Positions 7,972-18,192 of a stretch of 37,694 nucleotides of DNA are shown here, one piece after another. Below the pieces are notes generated by a model, which was not told the origin of the DNA, did not search any database, and saw only the letters and a program-made list of their open reading frames with translations. The stretch's first letter is position 1. Each line of letters begins with the position of its first letter. This stretch comes from Akkermansiaceae bacterium (GTDB lineage Bacteria > Verrucomicrobiota > Verrucomicrobiia > Verrucomicrobiales > Akkermansiaceae). The position numbers and the translations under genes were made by a program. Location of the stretch: contig JAPJNB010000240.1 in assembly GCA_026461385.1 (NCBI GenBank), positions 1 to 37,694 on the forward strand. Direction: 5' to 3'.

Positions 7972-10900
7972 ATGATTCATTTATCTCTTCCGGGGCATCG
8001 TATTTTGCAGCTTCGATTTTTCACGCTCCCATTTTTTGTGTCATCACTTGCGACATCGAAGCCCGTGGTGATCTGGGCGTCGGATCCGGTTCAAGCAGGT
8101 GAATCGGTCATGGTCCGCGGCGATGACTTCGGGTCTAAACCTGGTGTCGAAATTTCGATTTCGAAAAATGGTAAATCTAGTGACTGGTGCCCCGCGCCTG
8201 TCTTCCAACAGACCGCCACCACGCTCAAGTTTGGTCTACCAGAGAATATTGGCGATGGCATTGTCTCGTTTCGAATCAAGCATGAGAGCGAGATTTCTGA
8301 GGTGAATGTGGTCAATGCCCCTAAGGTCTGGTGGATTCAGGGTGACGAGACAGAGACCGCGACCCCAGGCGGATGGTTGAGGTTATTTGGTCTCAATATG
8401 AACTTGCATCCCGGTGCGAGGCTTATCTTGAAATCGGCTGATGACTCAGTGAATCTGACACCTGTTAGAATTGATGAATTTGCGTTGAATGTGAAGCTTC
8501 CTGCTAGTTTAAGGGCTGGAGTCTATTCGATTCGTTTCGAAAATGGTCTTGTGCATCCAAGTGCTGCTTTGGCTGTGGGAAATTTCACGATCGCACCAAA
8601 GCGATCGTTCAAAGATTCTAAGTTTGACGTGATTGATTTTGGGGCAGTTCCAGCAGAGCCTGGGTACCTGCAATACACCACTGCGATGATGGCCGAGGGG
8701 CAGGTTGATAGCGCGGATGCCGTACAGCGTGCGGTCGATGCAGCAGGAAAAGCGGGTGGTGGAGTGGTAACCCTTCCGCGCGGGATCTTCGTGCTTTCCC
8801 ATGGAATCACGATGCCGGTGAATGTCACCCTGAGGGGCGCGGGAAAGGATCTAACGGTGCTTTCCTACGTGGATGACATGCTTCCCCGCCAGCAAAAGAC
8901 CAGCAAACTTTATTGGGGTGCCCAGCAGTATGAGCCAATTCAAGCACCTGACACTCCGCCTCATCCATTCCTCATTCGCGGATTGGGGCACTTCGCGGTG
9001 GAAGACATGGCGATCTATGCGATCAATCACCAAGCGGGTATTCTATCGGAGTTGCCCATGTTTTCGCCCGATGCCGGTCATGTTACTGTGCGAAGGGTGA
9101 TCATGCGGCTTGATCGATTCATCAATAACGAGAAGTCTGACCGCCACTACACCAACGCCGAAGAGGTTTTCCTGAAGCGTTGGAAAGACATTCGGAGAAT
9201 GGGTGCCATCGATCTCGGTGGACCTAACAATCAGATCACCGATTGTGATATCTATTCATCGACTCAAGTCTTAATGCTAAATGGTTCATCTGGCTACATA
9301 GCCCGCAACAAGTTTTCTGCCACACCGCATCACTGGACGATTTTTGGACGCCGTACGGAAAAGGTGATCTTCGAGGATAACGATTGCTCGGATGGTGGGG
9401 TGAGCTTGAACAGCGTCCATGACATGGTGACCAATGACGGCAAGACGCGCATCCCAAGCATCTACTCACGCGAAATTTACATCGCGCGCAATACGATGAA
9501 GGACAGCTTTCGTGGGGATCGCGATGGTGGGTTCAACTCGGATTTCCACGCACCCGTTGGAATTTACACGGGCAACGTCGCCACATGTGATGGAACGCAG
9601 CTCGAGCTTCCTCGCGAGACAAACGTCTCCGATTTTGCTTCAACTTGGAAAGGAGCCGTGGTGGTGGTGCTCGATGGAAAAGGGGCGGGCCAATATCGCT
9701 CGCTCATGGGCGGCGAAGGAAAACACCTGATCGTCGATCGGCCGTGGGACGTGCCGCTTGACACCACTTCCTTCATCTCTGTTTGCAAGGCCCTCGACCA
9801 TGTGATCGCGGTCGGCAACGAAGCGCACGATGCTGGAAATACCGTGCTTTTTTGGTGCGGCGGCATTGAGGTGGTCGCTGCTAGAAATAAGTCCGTCCGC
9901 GCGGGAGCCATTGAGCAAACAACCTTGTCCTATGAGGGCCAAGTGCTTCCAGGATTGCGGGCTCAGTTTTTTGATAACGAAATCACCGAGGGAATCAGCT
10001 GGGGCGCATCGTTCATTTTTCCACGTGGTGCGTTCATCGGTTCAATCACCTATCCACCGATCTACAACGATCGAAAATTGCAAGCGGAAGCCGGCAAGCC
10101 GGTGACCGCACCGGACTACCATGGGCCGATGGCATTAGAACAAGTGTTCCGCCGGAATCATATTGCGAATAACGGGCGTTTCATGGTGGGTGGAAATGTT
10201 CAGAACATCCTTTTCGAAAATGGAACCGTTCGGAATGCAGAGATTGGTGTGGAGGTGACGAGTCGTGGCGGTCGATGGGCGGACTTCCTTGATGGTGGAC
10301 CCTCGGATATCCTTGCCCGCAACAATCAATTCGAGAATGTAACAATCCCATATGCGGGTGATCGTCTCAACCAAACGAAAATGATACCAGAAGTGCAAGC
10401 CAGTAACTCTGCTACCCTTCCAGTGCCTAATGAAAAAGCGGGTTGGCTGAGGCGTCACGATTCAATCAATGAGCGTGCAGCGCAGGGTAACGTCGATTTG
10501 ATTTATCTAGGAGACTCAATTGTACAGAACTTCGAAAAACAGGGCAGGGATGTTTGGAATCGCTACTATTCGCATCGCAACGCACTGAATCTAGGCATCA
10601 GCGGGGATCGAACCCAACATTTGCTTTGGCGGCTCGACCACGGAAATGTCGACGGCATTTCACCGAAGTTAGCGATCGTCATGATCGGTCAAAACAACGG
10701 TGGTCACAACACGGCAAGTGAGATCGCTGATGGGATCACGGCGGTCGTACAGCGTCTCAAGTCCAAACTTCCGGACACCAAGATTCTTCTGTTAGGGATT
10801 TTTCAACGACGTGAAAAACCGACTCCAGAGCGGAGTGTCCTTGATGAGGCGAATTCCAAGATCGCGACGTTGGCAGACGACGATAAAGTTTTTTATATGA

Positions 10901-11076
10901 ATATTAACTCGATTTTCCTTCGTTCTGACGGAACCATTCCAAGTGAATTGATGCCTGACTTTGAACATCCGAGTCCGCACGGACACCGTGTTTGGGCGGA
11001 AGCGATCGAGTCAAAAGTGGCCGAACTCATGGGAGATGAACGTGTTCCTGGCCTAAGTGAGCTCATGGTGCGATAA
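7972..11076 (+). CDS. Right-handed beta-helix (pectate-lyase-3-like) protein fused to C-terminal SGNH/PAF-AH-like esterase domain
   Basis: 1034 aa; DVIDFGAVP...ADAVQRAVDAAGKAGGGVVTLPRGIF (pectate lyase superfamily start); C-terminal VDLIYLGDSIVQNF / GISGDRTQHLLWRL / MIGQNN / DFEHPSPHGHRVWA SGNH blocks. Confidence 0.8.
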   Translation: MIHLSLPGHRILQLRFFTLPFFVSSLATSKPVVIWASDPVQAGESVMVRGDDFGSKPGVEISISKNGKSSDWCPAPVFQQTATTLKFGLPENIGDGIVSFRIKHESEISEVNVVNAPKVWWIQGDETETATPGGWLRLFGLNMNLHPGARLILKSADDSVNLTPVRIDEFALNVKLPASLRAGVYSIRFENGLVHPSAALAVGNFTIAPKRSFKDSKFDVIDFGAVPAEPGYLQYTTAMMAEGQVDSADAVQRAVDAAGKAGGGVVTLPRGIFVLSHGITMPVNVTLRGAGKDLTVLSYVDDMLPRQQKTSKLYWGAQQYEPIQAPDTPPHPFLIRGLGHFAVEDMAIYAINHQAGILSELPMFSPDAGHVTVRRVIMRLDRFINNEKSDRHYTNAEEVFLKRWKDIRRMGAIDLGGPNNQITDCDIYSSTQVLMLNGSSGYIARNKFSATPHHWTIFGRRTEKVIFEDNDCSDGGVSLNSVHDMVTNDGKTRIPSIYSREIYIARNTMKDSFRGDRDGGFNSDFHAPVGIYTGNVATCDGTQLELPRETNVSDFASTWKGAVVVVLDGKGAGQYRSLMGGEGKHLIVDRPWDVPLDTTSFISVCKALDHVIAVGNEAHDAGNTVLFWCGGIEVVAARNKSVRAGAIEQTTLSYEGQVLPGLRAQFFDNEITEGISWGASFIFPRGAFIGSITYPPIYNDRKLQAEAGKPVTAPDYHGPMALEQVFRRNHIANNGRFMVGGNVQNILFENGTVRNAEIGVEVTSRGGRWADFLDGGPSDILARNNQFENVTIPYAGDRLNQTKMIPEVQASNSATLPVPNEKAGWLRRHDSINERAAQGNVDLIYLGDSIVQNFEKQGRDVWNRYYSHRNALNLGISGDRTQHLLWRLDHGNVDGISPKLAIVMIGQNNGGHNTASEIADGITAVVQRLKSKLPDTKILLLGIFQRREKPTPERSVLDEANSKIATLADDDKVFYMNINSIFLRSDGTIPSELMPDFEHPSPHGHRVWAEAIESKVAELMGDERVPGLSELMVR

Positions 11077-11122
11077 TTTCTGTTCACGCATGAGTGCCTA
11101 TTGATTTTACTGCTCCTCTCCG

Positions 11123-12682
11123 ATGCGATACTCAATTTTAGCGATCTTCCTTTTTTTCATTCATTCATCGCTTGCCCACGCGGCTAAATTCGCAGATGTG
11201 ATTGTCTATGCAGCCACTCCTGGAGGAATCACTGCGGGGATCGCAGCGGCAAAACAGGGTGTGAAAGTGCTGGTGCTTGAGCCTGGAAACCACGTGGGTG
11301 GGATGCTTTCGGGGGGGCTTGGGCGTACCGATATGGATCGGCAAGAGAGGGTCATCGGTGGTCTCGCATTGGAATTTTTCCGTAGGGTGGGGGAGCATTA
11401 CGGCAGCAAAGTCGCTTGGACCTTTGAACCCCATGTCGCGGAAGATTCATTCAAGGCGATGCTTAAAGACGAAAACGTCCAAGTCGTGTTTGGTTCGGCA
11501 ATTCAGTCAGCATCGAAAGATGGAAATCAGATCCGCTCTCTAACCACAACGATGGGCGAAGTTTATACTGCCGGAGTTTTCATTGATGCGAGCTATGAGG
11601 GAGATCTTTTGAAGGCCGCAGGGGTTTCCTACGCAGTCGGTCGTGAGAGTCGGACGTTGTACGGTGAACCACTTGCGGGTCGTCGGGAGTTCATTCGTGG
11701 AAACCACCAAGTGAACTTTCCGATTTCGCCATGGAAGGATGGTCACCTGCTTCCTTATGTTACTGCAGAAGAGGATCTCGCTGCGGCGGGTGTCGGGGAT
11801 GGTAAGATTCAGGCTTACTGCTTCCGGTTATGTCTAACCGATGTTCCTGAGAATCGCCTTCCGATCACCAAACCTGTTGGCTATGACCCAGGACGCTACG
11901 AGCTGCTACGTCGCTGTTTTGAAGTGGGTGGCGAAAAAGTCGATAGTCCAGTGGGTACCACTCGGATGCCTAACGGAAAATGTGATTCAAACAGTTCCGC
12001 ACCGATCTCGACCAATCTCTTGGGAGCAAGTCAGGATTATCCAGAAGGCAGTCCCGAGCGGCGAAGCCAGATTTGGAAGGAACACCTCGATTGGGCACAT
12101 GGTTTGCTCTATTTCGTACAGAATGATCCATGCGTGCCCGAGTCGATCCGCACCAAGTACCTTCAGTGGGGCCTGTGTAAGGATGAGTTTATTGATACCG
12201 GGGGCTGGCCACACCAGCTATACATTCGCGAAGCTCGCCGGATGAAGGGCGAATACATCCTGAGCCAACATGACCTCACGACCCAACTACGTAAGGATGA
12301 TCGGATCGGTATGGCGGGCTACAATATTGACATCCGTGAAATTCAATGGGTCTCGCTTCGCACCTTCTTTTTCCCAAAGGCAGAGGATCAAGTTTACATG
12401 GAAGGCTATTTGAGCCAACCGGTTGAACCATGGGACATCCCGTACCGTGCGCTTCTGCCGCGTGAATCCGAGTGTCGAAATCTGATCGTTCCTGTGTGCG
12501 TGAGTGCCTCAACCGTGGCAAACGCATCCTTCAGAATGGAGCCCCAATATATGATCACCGGCCAGGCTGCAGGAATCGCCGCAGCGATGGCAGCCCGTGA
12601 ATCGAAAAATGTTCACGAAGTCTCCATGAAAGCATTGCAGCAATGTCTGCGGACTGAAGGTCAAATTCTCGATCTTAAATGA
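11123..12682 (+). CDS. FAD-dependent oxidoreductase (FAD_oxidored family), secreted
   Basis: Signal peptide then DVIVYAATPGGITAGIAAAKQGVKVLVLEPGNHVGGMLSGGLG dinucleotide-binding motif; C-terminal QYMITGQAAGIAAAMA. Confidence 0.85.
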   Translation: MRYSILAIFLFFIHSSLAHAAKFADVIVYAATPGGITAGIAAAKQGVKVLVLEPGNHVGGMLSGGLGRTDMDRQERVIGGLALEFFRRVGEHYGSKVAWTFEPHVAEDSFKAMLKDENVQVVFGSAIQSASKDGNQIRSLTTTMGEVYTAGVFIDASYEGDLLKAAGVSYAVGRESRTLYGEPLAGRREFIRGNHQVNFPISPWKDGHLLPYVTAEEDLAAAGVGDGKIQAYCFRLCLTDVPENRLPITKPVGYDPGRYELLRRCFEVGGEKVDSPVGTTRMPNGKCDSNSSAPISTNLLGASQDYPEGSPERRSQIWKEHLDWAHGLLYFVQNDPCVPESIRTKYLQWGLCKDEFIDTGGWPHQLYIREARRMKGEYILSQHDLTTQLRKDDRIGMAGYNIDIREIQWVSLRTFFFPKAEDQVYMEGYLSQPVEPWDIPYRALLPRESECRNLIVPVCVSASTVANASFRMEPQYMITGQAAGIAAAMAARESKNVHEVSMKALQQCLRTEGQILDLK

Positions 12683-12697
12683 CGTGAATCCGTCAGG

Positions 12698-13432
12698 TCA
12701 GTGAGACTTGCTCTCATGAGCGATGGTGAGTTTTTTGATGATCGAGGCAGTGGCAGCATCGGCTAGAATCTTGTATGCTGGCTCCGTCCAATGAAATTGA
12801 TCCCCCTTGGAGAGATCCACGTGTAATGTTAAGATTGAATAAAAGTCATTCACCAAGATGTGATTGCGCTCCATCACGAAAGCGGCCATTCGGTTGTGTT
12901 CGATAATGGTGGGGTTGATTAACGGATCGAGTGTCCTCGGAATATCCTTGGATACCACCGGTGTCGTATTCGCCCAAATAACTTGTGCATCGGGGGAATG
13001 GCGTACAATTACATCGAGCAATGATTGGGTGAGTGGTTCGTAGGCACCCGATGGAATCCTGCCTTCTTGAAAACCATGCAAACCCGTATTGATATGAATC
13101 ACTGAAAATGGCCCGTGAAGGAGAACCTCCGCAAGCCGGTGGTTGTAGTTCTCAGACTGATAGTAGGGATTCGTCCATGTATCGACGTTTGCCTTGCCCT
13201 CTAGTGATTGAATCACCAATTTTCGATAGCCAATTAGGATGGAGTCGCCGACGAGTAGAACGCGGGGTAATTTGGGATCGAGATGCGAAGATTGCTGATA
13301 CTTCCAATTTCCTCCTTGTGCTTGAACTCTCCGATCTTTTTCAACTGGAGCATCCTCTGCTGCGCACGATGCGGAGTATAAGCAGGCGAGTGAAAACAAT
13401 GTTAGGAAATGTTGTGAGTGCTTGATACTCAT
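12698..13432 (-). CDS. SGNH/GDSL hydrolase, secreted
   Basis: LPRVLLVGDSILIGYRK, VIHINTGLHG, GDQFHWTEPAYKILA; preferred start MSIKHSQHFLTLFSLACLYSASCAA at 13432 (ORF track extends to 13537). Confidence 0.78.
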   Translation of the reverse strand: MSIKHSQHFLTLFSLACLYSASCAAEDAPVEKDRRVQAQGGNWKYQQSSHLDPKLPRVLLVGDSILIGYRKLVIQSLEGKANVDTWTNPYYQSENYNHRLAEVLLHGPFSVIHINTGLHGFQEGRIPSGAYEPLTQSLLDVIVRHSPDAQVIWANTTPVVSKDIPRTLDPLINPTIIEHNRMAAFVMERNHILVNDFYSILTLHVDLSKGDQFHWTEPAYKILADAATASIIKKLTIAHESKSH

Positions 13433-13476
13433 TAAAAAGTGGGGCTTTAGGACGTTTGGATTCGAACTATTATAGG

Positions 13477-16400
13477 TTAATGAGCGAAACGAAGGCGCAT
13501 GTACTGGCTTTTCGGCGCGGGACTCGACAGGGTGCATGTAGCTCTAATAGTTTCAATGTCACCCTGCGTCCCAAGGACTTCCAGTGTCACGGCTGACCAG
13601 TTCATTAGGTCGTTTGAGGTTTCTGCGCGATAGGAAACATCGTCCGTATTCGCAGGGCGACTGAACGTGAGTGAAATTGAATTTTGGCCTCGGGATACTG
13701 TTGGAGCTGGGCCAGCCTGATGGGGATCACTGCCAAGTGCATACTCACAGAGGTTGCTGAGTCCATCTTGGTCCGGGTCAGCTGTGGAAGCTGATAAATC
13801 ATTCAATATCTCGGATGCCGTGAAATTCTGAATCAGCCACGAATTGAAGGTTCGGGTACCTTTGCGTATGACCAAAGTCCTGTTAGATGTTCCTTGGTAA
13901 TTTGGATCTTGTATCGTCGAAATCACATCATAAGTGCCCGCATGAATTGGCAACGATGCCGAGCCATTGTAGGTTGTTAGAACAACCAAACCAAGAGGAC
14001 TTGTCGTTACAGTCGCAGATTTTTGGCTTCCATCCGATACCTGATCAAGGTTGCTGAGCGTGACATCAGCGTTTGCCTTTGCGATGACCATGATTGCGGT
14101 TGTGTTACCTGAATAGTTCGAGGCGACGATGGTTCCAGTAATCGGGTAGCTTCCTGCATTGACAGGCATCGCAGAAGTTCCATTTAGAGTGAGTGTTGCG
14201 GGCAGATTCTCGGGAAGCGTCCCGTAGGATGGTGATTTTGCGGTACCGTTGTAGGTTGCCGTCAAGTTACCGAGCTCGATTGAGGCCACCGCTTTGGCAA
14301 TGACCAACGAGCCACTTGCGGTTCCCGCGTAGTTTGCATCATGGATCGTTCCGACCACTGCGTAAGTTCCTGCTGCGGCGGGGATCGTTGCTGAACCATT
14401 GTAGGTGAAATTCACGGTTAGGCCACTTGGTGTCGTCGTTGCTGAAGCCGACTTGGAAGTGCCATCGTAAGTTGGCGACAAGCTGCCAAGGGAAATGCTG
14501 GCGGGTTGTTTTGAAACCGATAAATTTACGGAGTTGCTGGAGGCAAGGTTTCCTATCAAGGCCGCAGGTGCTGTGGAAAGGCGTGCGACCTCCTGATCTG
14601 TTAGAGGTGCATTGAAGACTGCCAAATCCGCGAATGATCCGTTGAAGGATTTGTACCAGTATGTATTGGAAGTGCTAGGAATTGAGCCGAAAAATATCGG
14701 TGAAGTCGAGTCGAAGGTGAGTGAGAACGATGAGTCGCTTGCAACACGGTTTCCTTCGGTGTAAAGGTTGAGGGTGCCACCATTTCGAACGACTGAAAAG
14801 TGGTGCCACGCCCCAGTGGTCAGGGGCGTGCCTATCGTGACATCATTGCTAGTGCTCCAATTGCTGAGTGAAAGCGTCGTGTTCCCTGCGGGAAATGAGA
14901 GCGCAAAGTCTTTGGTGGAACTAGTTAGGTTGTTTGCACCAAGATGAAAAACAACGTCTTGATCGGCCGTGCTCGTGCGCTTGCACCATCCTGAGACGGT
15001 CCAATTGCCAGTTTGAAAATTCAGATCGGATGAGGTGAATGTACGCTGTAGTCTGGCCGAGCCTCCACTCGAACTTTGGAATAGGCTGAGAGATTGCGTT
15101 AGATAGGCTGATAGAGAGGAAGGAGTGTCGGTAACGTAAGTAAAAGTGCCGTTCCCGAATGCGGTTAGGGTACCATCGCGCCCACCCCCTGAAACATCCG
15201 TTGCAATACCGTCGGTTGCAACATCCGGTGCCTGAAAATCGTAATTTGCAAGGAGTCTTGGATCCATCGCTCTGTCGGAGACATTGTAGGTAAATGTAGC
15301 ATTCCCGACGTGATTCTGAAACGGGGTGAATCGGACGGTGTGTCCATCACTCAGCAACGATGCATTGCCATTCGTAGCACTCGTGATACTGAATCGTAGC
15401 GCTGCCGAGGAGGTCTCTGGATCAGATGCCACCGTGCGTAGGTCGAAGTCGATCGATTGATTGGTATAGCAGAGCGCGCTTCCAAGATTTGCGATTGGAT
15501 AATCTTCGACAGGCCTGAAGGTTACCACGAATGTTTTTGATGCGGTGAGTCGTCCGTCGCTAATCGTGATGGTGATGCTTGATGAACCGTTCTGATTGGC
15601 GGAGGGCGTAATCGTCAAAGAGCGAGCCCCACCAGAACCAGAAAGCACTAAATTTGCGTTTGGCACCAGCGAAGTGTTTGATGAAACCGCTGAAAGAGTG
15701 AGTGATTCCGCAGGAGTATCAATGTCAGAGATGTTCAAGGTGATGAGAGAGGTGGTTGTATCTTCGTCGGTGATCTGATCGCTTAGGGTAGCGATTGCAG
15801 GTGGGTCGTTCACCGGGGCGACCGTGACGGTAAAACTCTCACTGGCCGCAAGTAGGCCATCGCTGACTGAGATCGTGATCAGCGCTGAACCGTACTGGTT
15901 CGCTGCAGGAGTGACCGTGACGGTGCGGTTTGAGCTTGAGCCACCAAGCACCACGTTTGCTACCGGAACCAGTGTTGAATTTGATGAATTTTTGGTGAGG
16001 GTCAATGCGCTTGTTGCCGTTTCGGAGTCGCTGATGGTGAAGGGAATTGCTAGGGTTGCATTGTCTTCATCGACGCTCTGATCGCTGATCGATCCAATCG
16101 CAGGAACGGTATTGATTGCAACACTGGGTGAGTTGAAAAATACGGCAGAACTGATGGTATCGATGGAGACCGAATTCGTAGATAGATAATTTTGCGACCA
16201 GTAATTCTCTGTTCCTGCACCCTGCGAGTCGATTCCAGCACCATTGGTGTTGGTGATCGCGTTGTTGAAGCAGAAGTTGTGTTCGGTGGATAAGGTTGAA
16301 ACCGCCCCTGTACGAATGCCGCGATTGGTGCCGTAGTTGATGCTGTTTGAAAAAAATGTATTGTAAGACGTTGGGCCGACAGCGGTTGATTGAATGTTGA

Positions 16401-18189
16401 TTCCCATCGCATTGGTATTGCACACATTGCCAAACACTTGGTTGTGTTTGGCGGCTTCTTCAACAAAAATCCCTGTGCGGACGCTGCCGTTGGCGGTGTT
16501 GAATTTCACGATGGAACCTCCCGTAAATGCATCGATATCAATTCCGTCCATGTTGACGTTTGATGCGAAGTTATCAGTAATGATAAAGGATGCGGAACCG
16601 CCTTTAGTCCAGATTCCGCGTGCAGCGCCTCCGTCGACCGAGCAATAGCCAACAATGCAAGGCGTGCCACCGGCATTGAATGCGATGATATCTGATCCTC
16701 CGACACGAGTGGCTTTGGCACCGAAGTTTTTTAGTGTGATGTGATCGAGAAGAACCCTGGAACAACCATCAAACGCAAGGCCATTTCGGCCGGTTGTATT
16801 CGCTCCATCAATCGTTCCACCTGAGATTGATACATAATCGAGGTTCAGTCCTGTCATCGCGGCGACACCACTATTTAAAGTGATCGTGCCATTGATGATG
16901 ACGCAGGTATTGGATGCGAGCACGAGGGTGGCATCGCCAGTAATTTGTGTTGCGTTGAGCCTTAGCACGGTCACCGCGTCTGGATTGGCTGCTCGCGATG
17001 CATCGTAGAGGCCTTGGATCTGTGAAATGGATGTTGCTGACGTATTGATCTCAATGCGGGATCTGCCATTCATGATCGCTTCCGAGTGATCGTTCGGCTT
17101 GGTTGGTGGATAGAAATAGCGTTGGTTGGAAGCCGATAGAGGCGCACTGGTGGAAATGATATTGTGATTCGTATTTGTGCCTGAAACGACAAGGGGAGAG
17201 GTTACTCCGTTCGAGAACTTGTTGTCGTAAATGGTTTGCCCATTTCCACCCAAGTCGATGCCACGAGTTGCATTTTGGAGGTCATTCGACACCAGCATAT
17301 TGCGTTCACTTGCCGATCCTAACGAAATGCCTGTTGGGCATCCACTGCAGGAATTATTGCTCACGCGGTTCCACGTGGAATCCGGAATCGCGATGCCCAC
17401 CACGGCATTGTTCCTGCATTGGTTGTTGGCGACTGCGGCGCGAGAACTGGTTCCTATGAGAATTCCAATCCGGTTGTTATCGCATTGGTTTTCAATGCAA
17501 ATCGCCTGCGTGGTGTCGGCTAAGCGGATTCCCGACTGGTTGCTGACCCCCGAGACGTCGCAGCGAGTTACGGTGATTTCGTTATCAAATACGCTGCTGC
17601 CCAGGCCTTGGACAAAAATTCCATCTCGGCCAGTACCCGTAACGGTGATCGCGTCAAGATTCACTCGGCTGACACCCGCCGCCTCAACGCCGTAGGTATC
17701 AGTTGAATTTCCCACGAGGATGACGTCATTCACGCTTGCATAGCTTGCGCCAGGAGCGATCCGGATTAATGCGGTCGATGTAAAATTTGATAAGCTCGCT
17801 TCGAGTGTCGCACCGCCCCCCTTCAAACACATCCTCGACCCAAGGGTGAGCGGGGTGTTGGTCACGGGGTAGTTCGCCCCGGCCTTGAGGCAAATCAGAA
17901 TAATCTTAGTCGGTTGACTCAAGCGCGCAGCATCAATCAGTGGTTGAAGGCTTGCGATTGATCCTGAAGTGTCATTGATAGTGACTACACTTTCGCTGCT
18001 TGGTTGTTGATAAAATGTGCTGTTAGGTATGGTGTAGAGCGAGTTCCGGACACCTTGCTGACTGAATGCGTGAGGTGTAGCAAACCAAAAGGCCAGCAGA
18101 GCGATGAGGGCAAGACGATATTTGGGAAATGCCGTGTTCCTTCCATGGCTGTACTTTGACCGAAATGCGAAATGGATTTTCTGGGTCAT
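13477..18189 (-). CDS. Giant secreted multidomain protein: two beta-helix domains, cadherin/VCBS-like Ig repeats, LamG domain, three MBG domains, DxDxDG C-terminal module
   Basis: 1570 aa; NNQCRNNAVVGIAIPDSTWNRVSNNSCSGC beta-helix rungs; duplicated DEDxTT...ISDxxTxxxxLTL repeats; LamG-like WTVSGWCKRTSTADQDVVFHLG...; YDGTSKSAS...NYAGTASGSLVIAKA repeats; DPDQDGLSNLCEYALGSDP. Confidence 0.85.
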   Translation of the reverse strand: MTQKIHFAFRSKYSHGRNTAFPKYRLALIALLAFWFATPHAFSQQGVRNSLYTIPNSTFYQQPSSESVVTINDTSGSIASLQPLIDAARLSQPTKIILICLKAGANYPVTNTPLTLGSRMCLKGGGATLEASLSNFTSTALIRIAPGASYASVNDVILVGNSTDTYGVEAAGVSRVNLDAITVTGTGRDGIFVQGLGSSVFDNEITVTRCDVSGVSNQSGIRLADTTQAICIENQCDNNRIGILIGTSSRAAVANNQCRNNAVVGIAIPDSTWNRVSNNSCSGCPTGISLGSASERNMLVSNDLQNATRGIDLGGNGQTIYDNKFSNGVTSPLVVSGTNTNHNIISTSAPLSASNQRYFYPPTKPNDHSEAIMNGRSRIEINTSATSISQIQGLYDASRAANPDAVTVLRLNATQITGDATLVLASNTCVIINGTITLNSGVAAMTGLNLDYVSISGGTIDGANTTGRNGLAFDGCSRVLLDHITLKNFGAKATRVGGSDIIAFNAGGTPCIVGYCSVDGGAARGIWTKGGSASFIITDNFASNVNMDGIDIDAFTGGSIVKFNTANGSVRTGIFVEEAAKHNQVFGNVCNTNAMGINIQSTAVGPTSYNTFFSNSINYGTNRGIRTGAVSTLSTEHNFCFNNAITNTNGAGIDSQGAGTENYWSQNYLSTNSVSIDTISSAVFFNSPSVAINTVPAIGSISDQSVDEDNATLAIPFTISDSETATSALTLTKNSSNSTLVPVANVVLGGSSSNRTVTVTPAANQYGSALITISVSDGLLAASESFTVTVAPVNDPPAIATLSDQITDEDTTTSLITLNISDIDTPAESLTLSAVSSNTSLVPNANLVLSGSGGARSLTITPSANQNGSSSITITISDGRLTASKTFVVTFRPVEDYPIANLGSALCYTNQSIDFDLRTVASDPETSSAALRFSITSATNGNASLLSDGHTVRFTPFQNHVGNATFTYNVSDRAMDPRLLANYDFQAPDVATDGIATDVSGGGRDGTLTAFGNGTFTYVTDTPSSLSAYLTQSLSLFQSSSGGSARLQRTFTSSDLNFQTGNWTVSGWCKRTSTADQDVVFHLGANNLTSSTKDFALSFPAGNTTLSLSNWSTSNDVTIGTPLTTGAWHHFSVVRNGGTLNLYTEGNRVASDSSFSLTFDSTSPIFFGSIPSTSNTYWYKSFNGSFADLAVFNAPLTDQEVARLSTAPAALIGNLASSNSVNLSVSKQPASISLGSLSPTYDGTSKSASATTTPSGLTVNFTYNGSATIPAAAGTYAVVGTIHDANYAGTASGSLVIAKAVASIELGNLTATYNGTAKSPSYGTLPENLPATLTLNGTSAMPVNAGSYPITGTIVASNYSGNTTAIMVIAKANADVTLSNLDQVSDGSQKSATVTTSPLGLVVLTTYNGSASLPIHAGTYDVISTIQDPNYQGTSNRTLVIRKGTRTFNSWLIQNFTASEILNDLSASTADPDQDGLSNLCEYALGSDPHQAGPAPTVSRGQNSISLTFSRPANTDDVSYRAETSNDLMNWSAVTLEVLGTQGDIETIRATCTLSSPAPKSQYMRLRFAH
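13855..14515 (-). repeat. Three tandem MBG-like domain repeats encoded in the 1570-aa protein
   Basis: ISLGSLSPTYDGTSKSAS...IAKA / IELGNLTATYNGTAKSPS...IAKA / VTLSNLDQVSDGSQKSAT...VIRK. Confidence 0.75.
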
Positions 18190-18192
18190 TCG

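Noticed and set aside
12680-12700. Terminator hairpin between convergent FAD oxidoreductase and SGNH genes
   Set aside because: Only a 5-bp TGACG/CGTCA stem without a T-run; too weak to call.
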